From Actinomycetospora straminea (lineage in GTDB: Bacteria; Actinomycetota; Actinomycetes; Mycobacteriales; Pseudonocardiaceae): a stretch of 64,000 nt of DNA. Within the stretch, counting starts at the first letter, position 1; every line of letters starts with the position of its first letter. The position numbers and the translations under genes are program-made. A model generated the notes under the pieces. It had not been told where the DNA came from. It searched no databases and saw only the letters and a program-made list of their open reading frames with translations. Below are positions 46,054-56,298 of the stretch, piece after piece. The DNA lies in assembly GCF_028737255.1 (NCBI RefSeq), contig NZ_JAQZAN010000002.1, positions 248,001-312,000 on the forward strand, written 5' to 3'.

Positions 46054-46878
46054 TCAGGGCTGGCCGACCTCGAAGCGCGCAAAGGTGCGGACCGAGACGC
46101 CCGCCTCCTCCAGCACCTTGCCGACCGTCTTCTTCTCCACCGACACCGAGTCCTGCTCCACGAGGACGGTGTCCTTGTAGTAGCCGTTGAGGCGACCGTC
46201 GACGATCTTGTCGATGATCTTCTCCGGCTTGCCCTCCTCGCGGGCGGTGGCCTCGGCGATGCGGCGCTCGTTCTCCACCACGTCCGAGGGCACCTCGTCG
46301 CGGGAGGTGTAGAGCGGGCGCGCCGCCGCGACCTGCATGGCCGCGCCGCGGGCCGCCTCGGCCGCGTCGTCGCCGTCGCCGTCGTAGGCGACGACCACGC
46401 CGATGGCCGGGGGCAGGTCCGAGGACCGGCGGTGCAGGTAGGTGGCGGTCGGGCCGTCGAGCACGGCGACGCGGCGCAGCTCGAGCTTCTCGCCGATGCG
46501 CGCCGAGAGCTCCTGCACCTTGTCGTCGACCGTGCCCTCGCCCAGGCTCGCGGCCTTGAGCGACTCGAGGTCCTCGGCGCCGGTCTCGAGCGCGACGCCG
46601 AGGATGTCGTCGGCGAGCTGGACGAAGTCGGCGTTCTTGGCGACGAAGTCGGTCTCGGAGTTGAGCTCGATCATCGCGCCGTCACGGGCGGCCACCACGC
46701 CGTTGGCGGTGGTGCGGCCGGCCCGCTTGCCGACGTCCTTCGCACCCTTGATGCGCAGGGCCTCGACGGCCTTGTCCATGTCGCCCTCGTTCTGCTCGAG
46801 GGCCTTCTTGCAGTCCATCATCCCGGACCCGGTGAGGTCCCGGAGCTTCTTCACGTCCGCAGCGGTGTAGTTCGCCAT
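46054..46878 (-). CDS. tsf: Elongation factor Ts
   Basis: 274 residues. The N-terminal UBA-like domain ([48 protein letters not shown]) and the [15 protein letters not shown] motif are intact. It regenerates EF-Tu-GTP. It follows rpsB by 60 nt in the universal rpsB-tsf operon. Confidence 0.98.
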   Translation of the reverse strand: MANYTAADVKKLRDLTGSGMMDCKKALEQNEGDMDKAVEALRIKGAKDVGKRAGRTTANGVVAARDGAMIELNSETDFVAKNADFVQLADDILGVALETGAEDLESLKAASLGEGTVDDKVQELSARIGEKLELRRVAVLDGPTATYLHRRSSDLPPAIGVVVAYDGDGDDAAEAARGAAMQVAAARPLYTSRDEVPSDVVENERRIAEATAREEGKPEKIIDKIVDGRLNGYYKDTVLVEQDSVSVEKKTVGKVLEEAGVSVRTFARFEVGQP

Positions 46879-46938
46879 GGTGCGGCTCTCGTCCGTCCTC
46901 GTGTCGTGGGGTGCTGGCGGTCCGGCGTCGGCCGACCG

Positions 46939-47961
46939 TCAGCCCGCCCCGCCCTGCGGGGTCGGGGCGCCGTTCTGCTGGCCGGCCTCCGGGGCGGCGG
47001 CGATCGCGTTGTCGTCGCTCTCGGAGTCGGCGTCGACGGTGCCGCCGGTGCGCTCGGGGCGGCTGGTCGGCGTCGTGTCGTCGCCGATGGCGTTGGTCGT
47101 GGCCTCGGCCTCCGGCGAGGCGACCGGCATGTCGCCGGGCGCGTCGGCCGCGGAGCTGGTGCTGCCCTGCTCCAGGCCGGTCGGCGCGCTGGCGCCGTCG
47201 CCGCCCTGGGCCATGAGCTCCTGCTCCCACTCGGCCAGCGGCTCGTCCTCGCCGCGCTCGCCGCCGTCGCGCTGGCCGCGGGCCTGCAGGCCGTCGGCGC
47301 ACGCCTGGGCGACCACGCGGGTCAGCAGCGCCGCCGAGCGGATGGCGTCGTCGTTGCCCGGGATCGGGTAGTCGACCTCGTCGGGGTCGCAGTTGGTGTC
47401 GAGGATGGCGACGACCGGGATGTTGAGCTTCCGGGCCTCGCCGACCGCGATGTGCTCCTTCTTGGTGTCGACCACCCACACCGCGCTGGGCACGCGGCCC
47501 ATGTCGCGGATACCACCGAGCGTCTTCTCGAGCTTGTCGTGCTCGCGGGTGAGCATGAGGATCTCCTTCTTGGTGCGACCCTCGAAGCCCCCGCTCTGCT
47601 CCATGGCCTCCAGCTCCTTGAGGCGCTGGAGACGCTTGTGCACGGTGGTGAAGTTGGTGAGCATGCCGCCCAGCCAGCGCTGGTTGACGAACGGCATGCC
47701 GACGCGACGCGCCTGCTCGTCGATGGCCTCCTGGGCCTGCTTCTTCGTGCCGACGAAGAGCACCGTGCCGCCGTGGGCGACGGTCTGCTTGACGAACTCG
47801 TAGGCGCGATCGACGTAGGACAGCGTCTGCTGCAGGTCGATGATGTAGATGCCGTTGCGCTCGGTGAAGATGAAGCGGCGCATCTTGGGGTTCCAGCGGC
47901 GGGTCTGGTGACCGAAGTGGACACCGGAGTCCAGCAGCTGGCGCATCGTGACGACGGCCAT
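46939..47961 (-). CDS. rpsB: 30S ribosomal protein S2, long C-terminal tail
   Basis: 340 residues. The normal S2 body ([42 protein letters not shown]... [21 protein letters not shown]) ends near 230. It is followed by a ~105-residue acidic, Ser/Thr/Gly/Ala-rich disordered extension that is much longer than in E. coli. S2 sits at the 30S head-body junction. The ATG 47961 is preceded by a ~240-nt leader rich in hairpins. Confidence 0.97.
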   Translation of the reverse strand: MAVVTMRQLLDSGVHFGHQTRRWNPKMRRFIFTERNGIYIIDLQQTLSYVDRAYEFVKQTVAHGGTVLFVGTKKQAQEAIDEQARRVGMPFVNQRWLGGMLTNFTTVHKRLQRLKELEAMEQSGGFEGRTKKEILMLTREHDKLEKTLGGIRDMGRVPSAVWVVDTKKEHIAVGEARKLNIPVVAILDTNCDPDEVDYPIPGNDDAIRSAALLTRVVAQACADGLQARGQRDGGERGEDEPLAEWEQELMAQGGDGASAPTGLEQGSTSSAADAPGDMPVASPEAEATTNAIGDDTTPTSRPERTGGTVDADSESDDNAIAAAPEAGQQNGAPTPQGGAG

Positions 47962-48260
47962 GCGGTGGAACTACCTCTCTCGGCGGTCCGGCGCTCTGCG
48001 GCCAGGCCTGGCGGTTGTCGCGACGGTCCCGGCCGGGCCGCCGCCCTGGTGCCCTCGTGGAACCGATCCCGGAACCCGCTGCTCGCAGCGGGACCGCCCG
48101 GGTGCTGGCAGCGTCCGCGGGGCGGGCGCTTGGAGGGCACGCGAAGTCGGCCCGTCCGGCTCCACGCGGACGAGGAGTCGACGGACCGCTGGTCACGAGT
48201 GTACTCGCGCCCCCGCCGCCCTCTCCCGCGCCCTCACTCCCTCACGTCCGTGGTGCCACG

Positions 48261-48292
48261 AGCGATGCGGCATCGCTGGCGTCTGACGCCAG
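48261..48292. promoter_or_regulatory. Two overlapping perfect 17-bp palindromes
   Basis: AGCGATGCGGCATCGCT (48261-48277) and CTGGCGTCTGACGCCAG (48276-48292) share two bases. Each has 8-bp arms and a one-base centre. They lie between the rpsB promoter and the M23 gene. Confidence 0.55.
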
Positions 48293-48386
48293 GATCGCCA
48301 CATCCTCGCCGGCGCGACACGCCGGGGTGGGCGGTGCTCGGCCTTTCGCGGCGGGTGGCGGGGAGCAGCACGCCGGCGGCCGCGGA

Positions 48387-48446
48387 GATCAGGAGGGCGT
48401 GACGCACCTCGAGGCGCCGCCCGGGGTGCCTGAGGTCCTCCTGATC
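48387..48446 (+). promoter_or_regulatory. Leader hairpin upstream of the M23 gene
   Basis: GATCAGGAGG (48387-48396) pairs exactly with CCTCCTGATC (48437-48446). Inner complementary segments (CACCTC / GAGGTG-like) could extend the stem. It lies 77 nt before the gene start, so it may be an mRNA leader structure; I cannot match it to a known riboswitch. Confidence 0.4.
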
Positions 48447-48522
48447 TTCCGCGGCAGGCGGTGCGAGCGGCGGATCCCGACATCGACGGAGCCGATGGGG
48501 CGCCGGCTGCGTCGAACCCGGT

Positions 48523-49104
48523 GTGACGTGTTCCCGCGCGAGGGGTCTCGCGGTCCTGCTGCTGCTCGTGGTCGCGCTCGCCGGCACCCCGGCGCGCGCC
48601 GCGCCCGCTCCCCCGCCCGTGGTGCCGGCCGGGGCGTTCGGCTGGCCGCTGGCGGGGGTGGCCGGCGACGGCGCCCCGGCGACGGCCGGCGCGCCGGGCG
48701 CGGTGACCCGGCTGTTCGACCCGCCCCCGCACTACTACGGCCGCGGCCACCGCGGCGCCGACGTCGCCGGGCACCCGGGACACGCGGTGGTGGCCGCCGG
48801 CGACGGGACCGTGGTGTTCGCCGGGCGCCTCGCCGGGCGCGGCGTGGTCTCGGTCGAGCACGCGGCGGGCCTGCGCACCACCTACGAGCCGGTCACGGTC
48901 GCGGTGGTGCCGGGCGCCGCCGTCCGGCGCGGCGACACCCTCGGCGCGCTCGAGCCCGGGCACCGCGGCTGCCCGGTGGCGGCGTGCCTGCACTGGGGCC
49001 TGCGCCGGCCGTCGGCCGACCCGGCGGCGGGCGCGCTGGAGTACCTCGACCCGCTCCTGCTGCTCGGCCTCGGGCGGGTACGGCTGCTGCCGACCGACCC
49101 GTGA
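48523..49104 (+). CDS. Secreted M23-family (LytM) peptidase
   Basis: 193 residues. A Sec signal peptide (LAVLLLLVVALAGTPARAAPA, cleavage near 26) precedes a small M23 domain with zinc ligands His76 and Asp80 (HRGAD) and His157 in CLHWG. The usual first His of the HxH motif is Cys155, which is the general-base position in LytM, so peptidase activity needs testing. Family members cut peptidoglycan cross-links or activate other hydrolases. The divergent rpsB-M23 pairing recurs in actinobacteria. Start GTG 48523. Confidence 0.8.
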   Translation: MTCSRARGLAVLLLLVVALAGTPARAAPAPPPVVPAGAFGWPLAGVAGDGAPATAGAPGAVTRLFDPPPHYYGRGHRGADVAGHPGHAVVAAGDGTVVFAGRLAGRGVVSVEHAAGLRTTYEPVTVAVVPGAAVRRGDTLGALEPGHRGCPVAACLHWGLRRPSADPAAGALEYLDPLLLLGLGRVRLLPTDP

Positions 49105-49107
49105 TCC

Positions 49108-50241
49108 TCAGGCGTGCTGGAGCTCGGCGAGCCGGGCGCGTAGCCGCATCACCGCGCGGGTGTGCAGCTGGCAGACCCGCGACTCGGTGACCCCGAGGAC
49201 CCGGCCGATCTCGGCCAGCGTCAGGTTCTCGAAGTAGTAGAGGCCGACCACGGTGCGGTCGCGCTCGGCGAGCTGCCCGACGGCCTCGGCGAGCAGGCGC
49301 CGCGTCTCGCGGTCCTCCATCGCCGAGAGCGGGTCCTCCGCGTCGGCGTCGGGCAGCGAGTCCGCGAGCGAGGGGGCCGTGGCGCCGTCGACCGAGCCGC
49401 CGCCGCGTCCGGCCGCGACGAGCTCGTCGAGCGCCGCGACGCTGGTCATCGCGATCTGCCCGAAGGTGGAGCGCAGGTCGTCGGTGGACGTGTCGAGCTC
49501 GGCGGCCAGCTCGGCGTCGCTGACCGAGCGCTGCTCGCGGCCCTCGAGGCGCTCGATGGCGCGCTCGATCTCGCGGGCGCGGGACCGCACGGAGCGCGGC
49601 ACCCAGTCCTGGGAGCGCAGCTCGTCGAGGATCGCGCCGCGGATGCGCTGCATCGCGTAGACCTCGAACTTGCGGCCGCGGTCGGGCTCGAAGCGCTCGA
49701 TGGCGTCGACCAGGCCGAAGATGCCGCACTGGATGAGGTCCGCGACGTCGACGTGCGCGGGCAGGCCGGTGCCGACGCGGCCGGCGACGTACTTGACCAG
49801 CGGGGCGTAGTGCAGCACCAGCCGGTCCTTCGTGGACTTGCGCGGATCGTCGGCGTACGCGGCCCAGAGCTCGGCGATGCCGGCCTCGACCATCGCCTCC
49901 TCGTCCGCGCTGCCCGAGGGCGCGCGGCCGAGCGTGGCAGGCAGGGGGTGGACCTCGGCGGGCGCCGACCAGTCGCCGCGGGTCCCGTCGGCCGGTGCCG
50001 GCACGGGGGCGAGCGCCGTGGCGCCCTCGGTGGCCGGCGGCTCGCGGCGTTCCGGCGCCCGACGGCGCGGGGTGCGGGCGGCGACCCCGGCGGCGCGCAC
50101 GGCGGCGTCGGAGTCGGAGCCGGGCAGGGCGGGCAGCGGGCCGGTGCTCGGGAAGCGGTCGGACCCGCCGGCCACGGTGGCCGTCGACATCCCGGAGACG
50201 CCGTCCCGCCCGGGCTCAGGCACGGGGGTGGGCGGTGTCAT
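49108..50241 (-). CDS. whiG: WhiG/FliA-family sigma factor
   Basis: 377 residues. A ~115-residue low-complexity N-terminus precedes sigma region 2 ([75 protein letters not shown]), region 3 and region 4 ([29 protein letters not shown]). WhiG directs early sporulation genes in Streptomyces. The ATG 50241 has TGAGGG 6 nt upstream and overlaps the end of xerC by 26 bp; ATG 50190 is a shorter alternative. No anti-sigma gene is adjacent. Confidence 0.9.
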   Translation of the reverse strand: MTPPTPVPEPGRDGVSGMSTATVAGGSDRFPSTGPLPALPGSDSDAAVRAAGVAARTPRRRAPERREPPATEGATALAPVPAPADGTRGDWSAPAEVHPLPATLGRAPSGSADEEAMVEAGIAELWAAYADDPRKSTKDRLVLHYAPLVKYVAGRVGTGLPAHVDVADLIQCGIFGLVDAIERFEPDRGRKFEVYAMQRIRGAILDELRSQDWVPRSVRSRAREIERAIERLEGREQRSVSDAELAAELDTSTDDLRSTFGQIAMTSVAALDELVAAGRGGGSVDGATAPSLADSLPDADAEDPLSAMEDRETRRLLAEAVGQLAERDRTVVGLYYFENLTLAEIGRVLGVTESRVCQLHTRAVMRLRARLAELQHA

Positions 50242-51463
50242 GGATGGCCCTCAGTCGCTCGGCGGACACGTGGGTGTACAGCTGGGTCGTCGCCGGTGAG
50301 GCGTGACCCAGTAGTTCCTGGACGCTCCTCAAGTCCGCTCCCCCCTCGAGCAGGTGTGTGGCCGCCGAGTGCCGCAGCCCGTGCGGTGCGATGTCGGGCG
50401 CGCCCGGCACCGCGCCCGCCGCGTCGTGCACGACCTTGCGCGCGATCCGCGGGTCGAGCCGCCCGCCCCGCGCGCCGAGCAGCAGCGCCGGTGGCGACGA
50501 CGGGACCGCGAGCGCCGGGCGGCCCTCCCGGCGCCAGGTGTCGAGCGCGGCCGCGGCCGGCGCGCCGAAGACGACGGTGCGCTCCTTGGCGCCCTTGCCG
50601 AGCACCCGCAGCGTGCGCCGCCCGTCGTCCACGTCGTCGACGTCGAGGCCGCAGAGCTCGGAGACGCGCACGCCGGTGGCGTAGAGCAGCTCGAGCAGCA
50701 GGTGGTCGCGCAGGGCGACGGGGTCGCCCTCGGCGGCCCCGGACGCCGCGGCGGCCAGCGCGGCGGCGGCCTGGTCGGTACGCAGGACCTCGGGCAGGCG
50801 GCGGTGGGCGCGCGGCGACGCGAGGCGCGCGCCGGCGTCGGTGGGCGCGCGCCCGGTGCGGGCCGCCCAGGCCGTGAACGTGCGCGCCGCGGCCGCCCGG
50901 CGCGCGAGCGTCGTGCGGCTCGCGCCGCGGCCCCGCTCGTCGGCCAGCCAGGCGCGCAGGCCCGCGAGGTCCAGGGCGTCGAGCTCGAGCGGCGCGTCCT
51001 CGGCGAGGTCCGGGCCGCGCAGGTGACCGAGCAGCGAGCCGACGTCGCCGACGTAGGCGCGCACGGTGTGCGGGGAGAGCGCCCGCTCGTAGCGCAGGTG
51101 CGACGCGAAGGCGGCGAGGTGCGCGGCGGCGGTGGCCGCGGCGGCGGTGGCCGCGGCGGCGGTGGCCTCGCCGGCGGTGCTCCCGCCGGCGGTGTTCTCG
51201 CCGGCGCTGGACTCGGCGGCGGGCGCGTCCCGGTCCCGCGGTGTCGGCACGGCCGCGGATCGGTTGTCCACGACGTCACGCGCGGCACCCGGACCGGCGG
51301 TCGCGGCGGGCCGCGGACCCCGCGCTGCGTCCGTCTCGGTGAACGCGGAGCGTGACGACGTGACCGGGTAGAAGGGGAACTCACGAGAGGCCCCTCGACC
51401 AGGTGACCGGGACGCCCGCACAGGGCGTCCGGTCGAGCCGTCGGGAGAGAACGTGCCGGTCAT
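50216..51463 (-). CDS. xerC: Tyrosine recombinase XerC
   Basis: 415 residues, ~110 longer than typical XerC. An Ala/Thr/Gly low-complexity N-terminus (with a 15-bp repeated stretch at 51123-51170 encoding ATAAA units) precedes the SAM-like core-binding domain ([27 protein letters not shown]). The catalytic domain has Arg in [10 protein letters not shown], Lys in [18 protein letters not shown], the GHAS His and Tyr in TQLYTHV. It resolves chromosome dimers with XerD at dif. ATG 51463 is the first start, but a start near GTG 51274 would give a more usual length. Confidence 0.9.
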   Translation of the reverse strand: MTGTFSPDGSTGRPVRASRSPGRGASREFPFYPVTSSRSAFTETDAARGPRPAATAGPGAARDVVDNRSAAVPTPRDRDAPAAESSAGENTAGGSTAGEATAAAATAAAATAAAHLAAFASHLRYERALSPHTVRAYVGDVGSLLGHLRGPDLAEDAPLELDALDLAGLRAWLADERGRGASRTTLARRAAAARTFTAWAARTGRAPTDAGARLASPRAHRRLPEVLRTDQAAAALAAAASGAAEGDPVALRDHLLLELLYATGVRVSELCGLDVDDVDDGRRTLRVLGKGAKERTVVFGAPAAAALDTWRREGRPALAVPSSPPALLLGARGGRLDPRIARKVVHDAAGAVPGAPDIAPHGLRHSAATHLLEGGADLRSVQELLGHASPATTQLYTHVSAERLRAIHDTAHPRA

Positions 51464-51592
51464 CGCGGTGAAGACTCCCGATCAGGGCGCCGACGGTCAA
51501 GCACCGCCACGACGCGTTCGGTGACCGTGGGCCACCGTCGGGGAGCGGTTCCACTCGTCGCGCTCTGCAACCGTTCGTCGCGCTGTGCCTGT

Positions 51593-52828
51593 TCACCCGG
51601 GTCGGCGTCGCCACCGCCCACCGTCCTGCGAGACGAGTCCACGGGTCTCGAGATCGCTCAGGTGGGTGGTGACGTCCGCGGGGTCGACGCCGGCGTCGTG
51701 GGCCAGACGCGCGGCTGTGCGCGCCGCGCGGAGGGGCAGCGCTTCACGCACACGGAGCGCATCCGGGTCAAGACCGTCCGTCGGACGCGAGGGGGTCCCC
51801 GGTGGAGCGGCGAGGCCGTCGCCCACTTGACTCACCTCCTCGACCACGTGGTCCACGCGCCCGGCGACCGAGATCGCGGGCCGGCGGGCGAGTTCGTGGC
51901 ACCCCAGCGACATCAGCGACGTCACCGGCCCCGGCACCACCATGACCGCCCGCCCGAGCGCCTCGGCGACCAGCGCCGTCCGCATCGCCCCCGACCGCGC
52001 CGCGGCCTCGACGACGAGCGTGCCCGCGGTGAGTGCCGCGATGAGGCGGTTGCGCACGAGGAACCGGTGGCGCGCCGGGTTGGCGCCCGGTGGGTACTCG
52101 GTGACCACGAGGCCGTGACGGGCGACGTGCTCGAGCAGCGTGGCGTGCTTCGGCGGGTAGGCGCGGTCGATGCCGCAGGCGAGCACCGCGACGGTGGGGC
52201 CGCCCACCGCCAGCGCTCCGCGGTGCGCCGCCCCGTCGATGCCCAGCGCCGCCCCGGAGACCACCGTGATGCCCCGGTCGGCGAGCTCGGCGGACCAGTC
52301 GCGGGCGACCCAGAGGCCGTAGTCGGACGCCGCCCGCGCCCCGACCACGCCGGCCCAGCGGATCGGCCCGCCGTCGAGGCGCAGCGGCCCGCGCACCCAC
52401 AGCGCGAGCGGCTCGGCGGCCCCGTCACGCCCGGCGGGGCCGTCGAGCCCCGGCGCCCCGTCGGGCCCGGCCACCAGTCCAAGGCCGGCGAGCGCCGCCG
52501 CCGGCCACTCCGGGTGCTCGGGGACGAGCAGCCGCCCGCCCCGTGCGGCGAGCAGGGCGAGGTCGGCCTCCGCCCGGTCGGTGCCCCGGCGCGCCGCGGT
52601 CTCCTTCGCGACCCCGGGCGGCAGCGCGCCCGGCCCCTCGGTGACCCCGTCGCGAACCCGCCGGGCGGCCGCGACCGGCCCGATCTCCTCCACCAGCGCC
52701 GCGAGGGCCGGGGCCGGCGGCTCGGCGACCCGTGAGAGGTAGGCGCGGGCGCGCAGGACCGCCGGGTCGACCGGCGCGACGGCCGCGGGGACCGTGGCGG
52801 GGACCGCGGCGGGGACGGTGGCGCTCAC
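51593..52828 (-). CDS. dprA: DNA processing protein DprA
   Basis: 411 residues. An N-terminal SAM-like region, the Rossmann-type DprA core (GVVGARAASDYGLWVARDWSAELADRGITVVSGAALGIDGAAHRGAL, ...ANPARHRFLVRNRLIAALTAGTLVVEAAARSGAMRTALVAEALGR) and a C-terminal winged helix follow in order. DprA loads RecA on incoming single-stranded DNA. It is coupled to comM by a GTGA overlap. In actinobacteria without a full competence set its role is unclear. Confidence 0.95.
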   Translation of the reverse strand: MSATVPAAVPATVPAAVAPVDPAVLRARAYLSRVAEPPAPALAALVEEIGPVAAARRVRDGVTEGPGALPPGVAKETAARRGTDRAEADLALLAARGGRLLVPEHPEWPAAALAGLGLVAGPDGAPGLDGPAGRDGAAEPLALWVRGPLRLDGGPIRWAGVVGARAASDYGLWVARDWSAELADRGITVVSGAALGIDGAAHRGALAVGGPTVAVLACGIDRAYPPKHATLLEHVARHGLVVTEYPPGANPARHRFLVRNRLIAALTAGTLVVEAAARSGAMRTALVAEALGRAVMVVPGPVTSLMSLGCHELARRPAISVAGRVDHVVEEVSQVGDGLAAPPGTPSRPTDGLDPDALRVREALPLRAARTAARLAHDAGVDPADVTTHLSDLETRGLVSQDGGRWRRRPG

Positions 52829-54426
52829 GCGACCTCCTCGTCGCTCGTGAGCGACCCGGGGTCGAGCGCCTCGACGGCCCGCTCCGGCCCGTTCTCGTCC
52901 ACGAAGCCCTTGTAGGCGACGGCCTCCTCGATGTCGGCGGTCCCGGGGCTCGGCGCACCCCGCAGGTCGGCGATGGTCCACCCGACCCGCAGCGCGCGGT
53001 CGGCGCCGCGGGCGGTCATGGCGCCGCTGCGCAACTGGCGCTCGAGCACCGCCGCCGCCTCCACCGGCAGGCGCGAGCGCCGGCGCAGCTCCGGGCCGGG
53101 GACCTCGGCGTTGGTGCGCCAGCCGGCGTCGAGCCAGCGCTCCCGCGCCGCGGCCCGCGCCGCCAGCACCCGCGAGCGGACCGACGCGGTGTCCTCGGGG
53201 ACCTCCTCGAGCGCCGCGGCGACACCGCTCGCGAACGTCAGCTCCTCGACCGCCCGCAGCGTCACCTGCAGGTCGACGCGGTCGAGCATCGGGCCGGAGA
53301 GCCGCAGCTGGTAGCGGCGCTTCTCGAGGCTCGTGCAGCGGCAGTCGGTCGGCCGCGGCGGCGCGCAGGGGCATGGGTTGGCCGCCATCACCAGCTGGAA
53401 GCGCGCGGGGTAGCGCACGACGCCGTCGGTGCGGGCCAGGCGCACCTCGCCCTCCTCCAGGGGCGTGCGCAGCATCTCGAGCACGTGCGGCCCGAACTCG
53501 TAGATCTCGTCCAGGAAGAGCACTCCGCGGTGGGCCAGGGACACCGCGCCCGGCCGGGCGAGCCCGCTCCCGCCGCCGACGAGCGCCGCCGAGGACACCG
53601 AGTGGTGCGGCGCGACGAACGGCGGCGCGGCCGGTAGCGCCTCCTGGGGATCCGTGGCGCCCGCCAGCGAGCGCACCGCGGCGACCTGCAGCGCCGCGTC
53701 ACCGTCGAGGTCCGGCAGCAGGCCGGTCATCCGCCGCGCGAGCATCGTCTTGCCCGAGCCCGGCGGGCCGACCATCAACAGGTGGTGCCCGCCCGCCGCG
53801 GCGACCTCGACCGCCCGACGCGCGGCGCGCTGTCCCACCACGTCGGCGAGGTCCTCCCGCGGGCCGCCGTGGCGCGCGCGGGTCCCCGAACCCACCGGCC
53901 GCAGCCGGCCCCGGTCGCCGCGCAACCACGCCAGGACGTCGGAGAGGTGCTCGGCGCCGAGCACCTCGAGCCCGTCGACCAGCCCCGCCTCCACCGACGC
54001 CGCGGCCGGCACCACCGCCTGCTCCACCCCGAGGCGCCGGGCCGCCAGCAGCGCCGGCAGCACGCCCCGCACGCCGCGCACCCGGCCGTCGAGCGCCAGC
54101 TCCCCGAGCAGCACCACCCCGCGCAGCGCCGCCACCGGCACCGCCCGCGCCGCGGCGAGCACCGAGCAGGCGAGGGCCAGGTCGTAGCCGCTGCCCTGCT
54201 TCGGCAGGGTCGCCGGGGACAGCGCGAGAGTGATCCGCCGCGCCGGCCACGTCTCCCCCGAGTTGACCACGGCCGCGCGCACCCGGTCGCGCGACTCCGC
54301 CAGCGCCGCGTCGGGCAGGCCCACCAGCGAGACACCGGGCAGCCCCTGGCCGATGTCGGCCTCGATCTCCACGACCTCGCCGTCGACCCCGCGCAGCCCG
54401 ATCGCCCACGCGCACGCGAGCGCCAC
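52825..54426 (-). CDS. comM: ComM-like AAA+ ATPase (YifB family)
   Basis: 533 residues. The N-terminal Lon-like ChlI domain (GLPGVSLVGLPDAALAESRDRVRAAV, TLALSPATLPKQGSGYDLALACSVL) precedes the AAA+ core with Walker A VGPPGSGKTMLARRM and Walker B GVLFLDEIYEF. A cysteine cluster CPCAPPRPTDCRCT is present, followed by the C-terminal helical domain. ComM is a helicase promoting branch migration during transformation. GTG 54426 abuts the yraN stop. Confidence 0.94.
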   Translation of the reverse strand: MALACAWAIGLRGVDGEVVEIEADIGQGLPGVSLVGLPDAALAESRDRVRAAVVNSGETWPARRITLALSPATLPKQGSGYDLALACSVLAAARAVPVAALRGVVLLGELALDGRVRGVRGVLPALLAARRLGVEQAVVPAAASVEAGLVDGLEVLGAEHLSDVLAWLRGDRGRLRPVGSGTRARHGGPREDLADVVGQRAARRAVEVAAAGGHHLLMVGPPGSGKTMLARRMTGLLPDLDGDAALQVAAVRSLAGATDPQEALPAAPPFVAPHHSVSSAALVGGGSGLARPGAVSLAHRGVLFLDEIYEFGPHVLEMLRTPLEEGEVRLARTDGVVRYPARFQLVMAANPCPCAPPRPTDCRCTSLEKRRYQLRLSGPMLDRVDLQVTLRAVEELTFASGVAAALEEVPEDTASVRSRVLAARAAARERWLDAGWRTNAEVPGPELRRRSRLPVEAAAVLERQLRSGAMTARGADRALRVGWTIADLRGAPSPGTADIEEAVAYKGFVDENGPERAVEALDPGSLTSDEEVA

Positions 54427-54813
54427 CTAGAACGCCCCCTCGTAGTGCTCGACCTCCGGCGCCCCACCTGGCCGGACGAGCACCGCGAGCACGTCGAAGC
54501 GCACCTCCGCGAAGCCCCTGCCCCCGGCGGCGTGCCGCTCGGCGAGCCAGCGCTGCGCGAGACGCCGGATGCGGGCGGCCTTCACGCCGGTCACCGCCTC
54601 GGCGGGCACCCCGAACCCCGTGCCCGAGCGCGTCTTCACCTCGGCGACGACGAGCCGCTCGCCCTCGGCCGCCACCAGGTCGAGCTCGCCCTCGCGGCAG
54701 CGCCAGTTGCGGTCGAGCACCGTCAGCCCGCGGGCTGCGAGGTGCTCGGCGGCGACGTCCTCACCCCGGCGCCCGAGCACCCTCCGATCGGGCGTCCCGT
54801 GTGTCGTGACCAT
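54427..54813 (-). CDS. yraN: YraN/UPF0102 family nuclease-like protein
   Basis: 128 residues from ATG 54813, which has GAGGGGG 6 nt upstream; a longer frame to 54912 lacks a good start. RRGEDVAAEHLAARGLTVLDRNWRCREGELDLVAAEGERLVVAEVKTRSG is the UPF0102 core, with the E...D...ExK residues of a Holliday-junction-resolvase-like fold. The function is not settled. Conserved rnhB-(DUF2469)-yraN-comM-dprA order. Confidence 0.92.
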   Translation of the reverse strand: MVTTHGTPDRRVLGRRGEDVAAEHLAARGLTVLDRNWRCREGELDLVAAEGERLVVAEVKTRSGTGFGVPAEAVTGVKAARIRRLAQRWLAERHAAGGRGFAEVRFDVLAVLVRPGGAPEVEHYEGAF

Positions 54814-55042
54814 GTCCGGCCCCCTCGTCCTCGCCGGACGCTCCGGCGGCAGGGACGAGCCTGCGGCGGGCGCGGGCCGCGGCGGGAGCACACGCTGCGC
54901 GCCTGGGGACAACTCGCGGGGGTGGGGACGGACCGGTGCCGTACCCGGCGCGATCAGCCGCCGGACGGGTCAGCGGCGACGGCCGGGCGGCCGTGGACAC
55001 CGACCCGCCGACCGGCCAGGGGCCGAGCCGCCGCGACAAGTG

Positions 55043-55363
55043 TCAGCCGTTGAACGGACCCTCGTCGAGCCGCAGATCCGGCTTCTCGAGCTCCTCGACG
55101 TTGACGTCCTTGAACGTCACCACGCGCACGTTCTTGACGAAGCGGGCGGGCCGGTACATGTCCCAGACCCACGCGTCGGACATGGTCACCTCGAAGTAGA
55201 CCTCGCCGTCGGCGTTGCGGACCGCGACGTCGACCGAGTTGGCCAGGTAGAACCGCCGCTCGGTCTCCACGACGTACGAGAACTGGGCGACGATGTCGCG
55301 GTACTCGCGGTAGAGCGAGAGCTCCATGTCGGTCTCGTACTTCTCGAGATCCTCCGCGCTCAT
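55043..55363 (-). CDS. DUF2469 family protein
   Basis: 106 residues, very strongly resembling mycobacterial Rv2901c: [41 protein letters not shown] followed by [28 protein letters not shown]. Conserved across actinobacteria between rnhB and yraN; function unknown. The ATG 55363 overlaps the rnhB stop (55360). Confidence 0.92.
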   Translation of the reverse strand: MSAEDLEKYETDMELSLYREYRDIVAQFSYVVETERRFYLANSVDVAVRNADGEVYFEVTMSDAWVWDMYRPARFVKNVRVVTFKDVNVEELEKPDLRLDEGPFNG

Positions 55364-56298
55364 CGCGGCTCTCCCCCCTCCGGCGCCACGTCCTCGGTGA
55401 GACCGGCGGGCAGGTCGCCACCGAGCTCGGTCTCGTCGAACCCGTTCTCGTCGAGGACCACGAGCTCGTCTGCCTCCCCGCTCTCGGCGGACACGTCGTC
55501 GACGGTCACGGCCCCATTGTGGCGCACGCCGACCGCGTACCCGTCCGGGCTCCGGCCCCGCGCGGCGGCGGCCACGTTGACGAAGCTGAACCGGTGGTCC
55601 TCGCACGGCCCGTGCGCAGCCAGCGCTGCGCTGTGGGTCGGCGTGCAGTAACCCTTGTGCAGGTCGAAGCGGTACTCCGGATGCTTCTCGTGCAGCTCGG
55701 TCATCAGGCGGTCCCGGGTGACCTTGGCCAGCACCGACGCCGCCGCCACGCACGCCGCCGCGAGGTCGCCCTTCGGCACGGCGAGGGACGGGACCCCGAA
55801 GCCGGAGACCCGGAAGCCGTCGGTGAGCACGTAGCCCGGACGCACGTCGAGGCGCGCGACGGCCCGACGCATGCCGTCGATGTTCGCGATGTGCACGCCG
55901 CGGCGGTCGACCTCGGGCGGGTCGACGAGGACGACGTGCCAGTCCAGTGCGCGCCGCTCGATGATCCGCGCGAACTCCTCCCGCTCGTCCTTCGTCAGCA
56001 GCTTCGAGTCGGTCAGCCCCTCGAAGCGGCGGGCGTCACCGGGTCGCAGGATGCACGCCGCGACCGCCAACGGGCCGGCGCAGGCGCCGCGTCCGGCCTC
56101 GTCGACGCCGACGACCGGCCCGAGCCCGTGGCGCTCGAGCGCCGACTGCAGCGCCCAGCTCTCGGAGCTGCGCCGGACGATCGCGCGCGGTGGCTGTACC
56201 CCGGTGCGCGGCGGCAGGGGCTTGCGACGACGGGCGGGACCCCGACCGTTCGTCCGTGCGGTGGGGCGCCGTCGGCCCGCGTCGTGTCCCGCCGTCAC
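55360..56298 (-). CDS. rnhB: Ribonuclease HII
   Basis: 312 residues, longer than usual because of a ~50-residue basic N-terminus and a ~65-residue acidic C-terminal tail. The catalytic core is intact: [18 protein letters not shown] (Asp-Glu pair), [17 protein letters not shown] and [12 protein letters not shown]. It removes RNA from RNA/DNA hybrids and single ribonucleotides. The GTG start 56298 overlaps the lepB stop (GTGA). Confidence 0.95.
   Translation of the reverse strand: MTAGHDAGRRRPTARTNGRGPARRRKPLPPRTGVQPPRAIVRRSSESWALQSALERHGLGPVVGVDEAGRGACAGPLAVAACILRPGDARRFEGLTDSKLLTKDEREEFARIIERRALDWHVVLVDPPEVDRRGVHIANIDGMRRAVARLDVRPGYVLTDGFRVSGFGVPSLAVPKGDLAAACVAAASVLAKVTRDRLMTELHEKHPEYRFDLHKGYCTPTHSAALAAHGPCEDHRFSFVNVAAAARGRSPDGYAVGVRHNGAVTVDDVSAESGEADELVVLDENGFDETELGGDLPAGLTEDVAPEGGEPR

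Larger units (their letters stand above)
47962..48522. promoter_or_regulatory. Divergent rpsB / M23 intergenic region
   Basis: 561 bp without a convincing gene. On the minus strand a TACACT box (48203-48198) sits inside the palindrome CGAGT-GT-ACTCG and would give rpsB a ~230-nt leader containing CCCGCTGC-TC-GCAGCGGG (48075-48092), a plausible site of S2 autoregulation as known for E. coli rpsB. Toward the M23 gene lie two overlapping palindromes (48261-48292) and an inverted repeat (48387-48396 with 48437-48446). Confidence 0.4.

Noticed and set aside
45208-48402. 1064-codon plus-strand open frame
   Set aside because: Antisense to pyrH, tsf and rpsB; only composition-driven openness.
48300-48522. 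Cyclic-di-AMP (ydaO) riboswitch before the M23 peptidase
   Set aside because: Such riboswitches do precede actinobacterial cell-wall hydrolases, but I could not match the conserved core; only a simple inverted repeat is visible.
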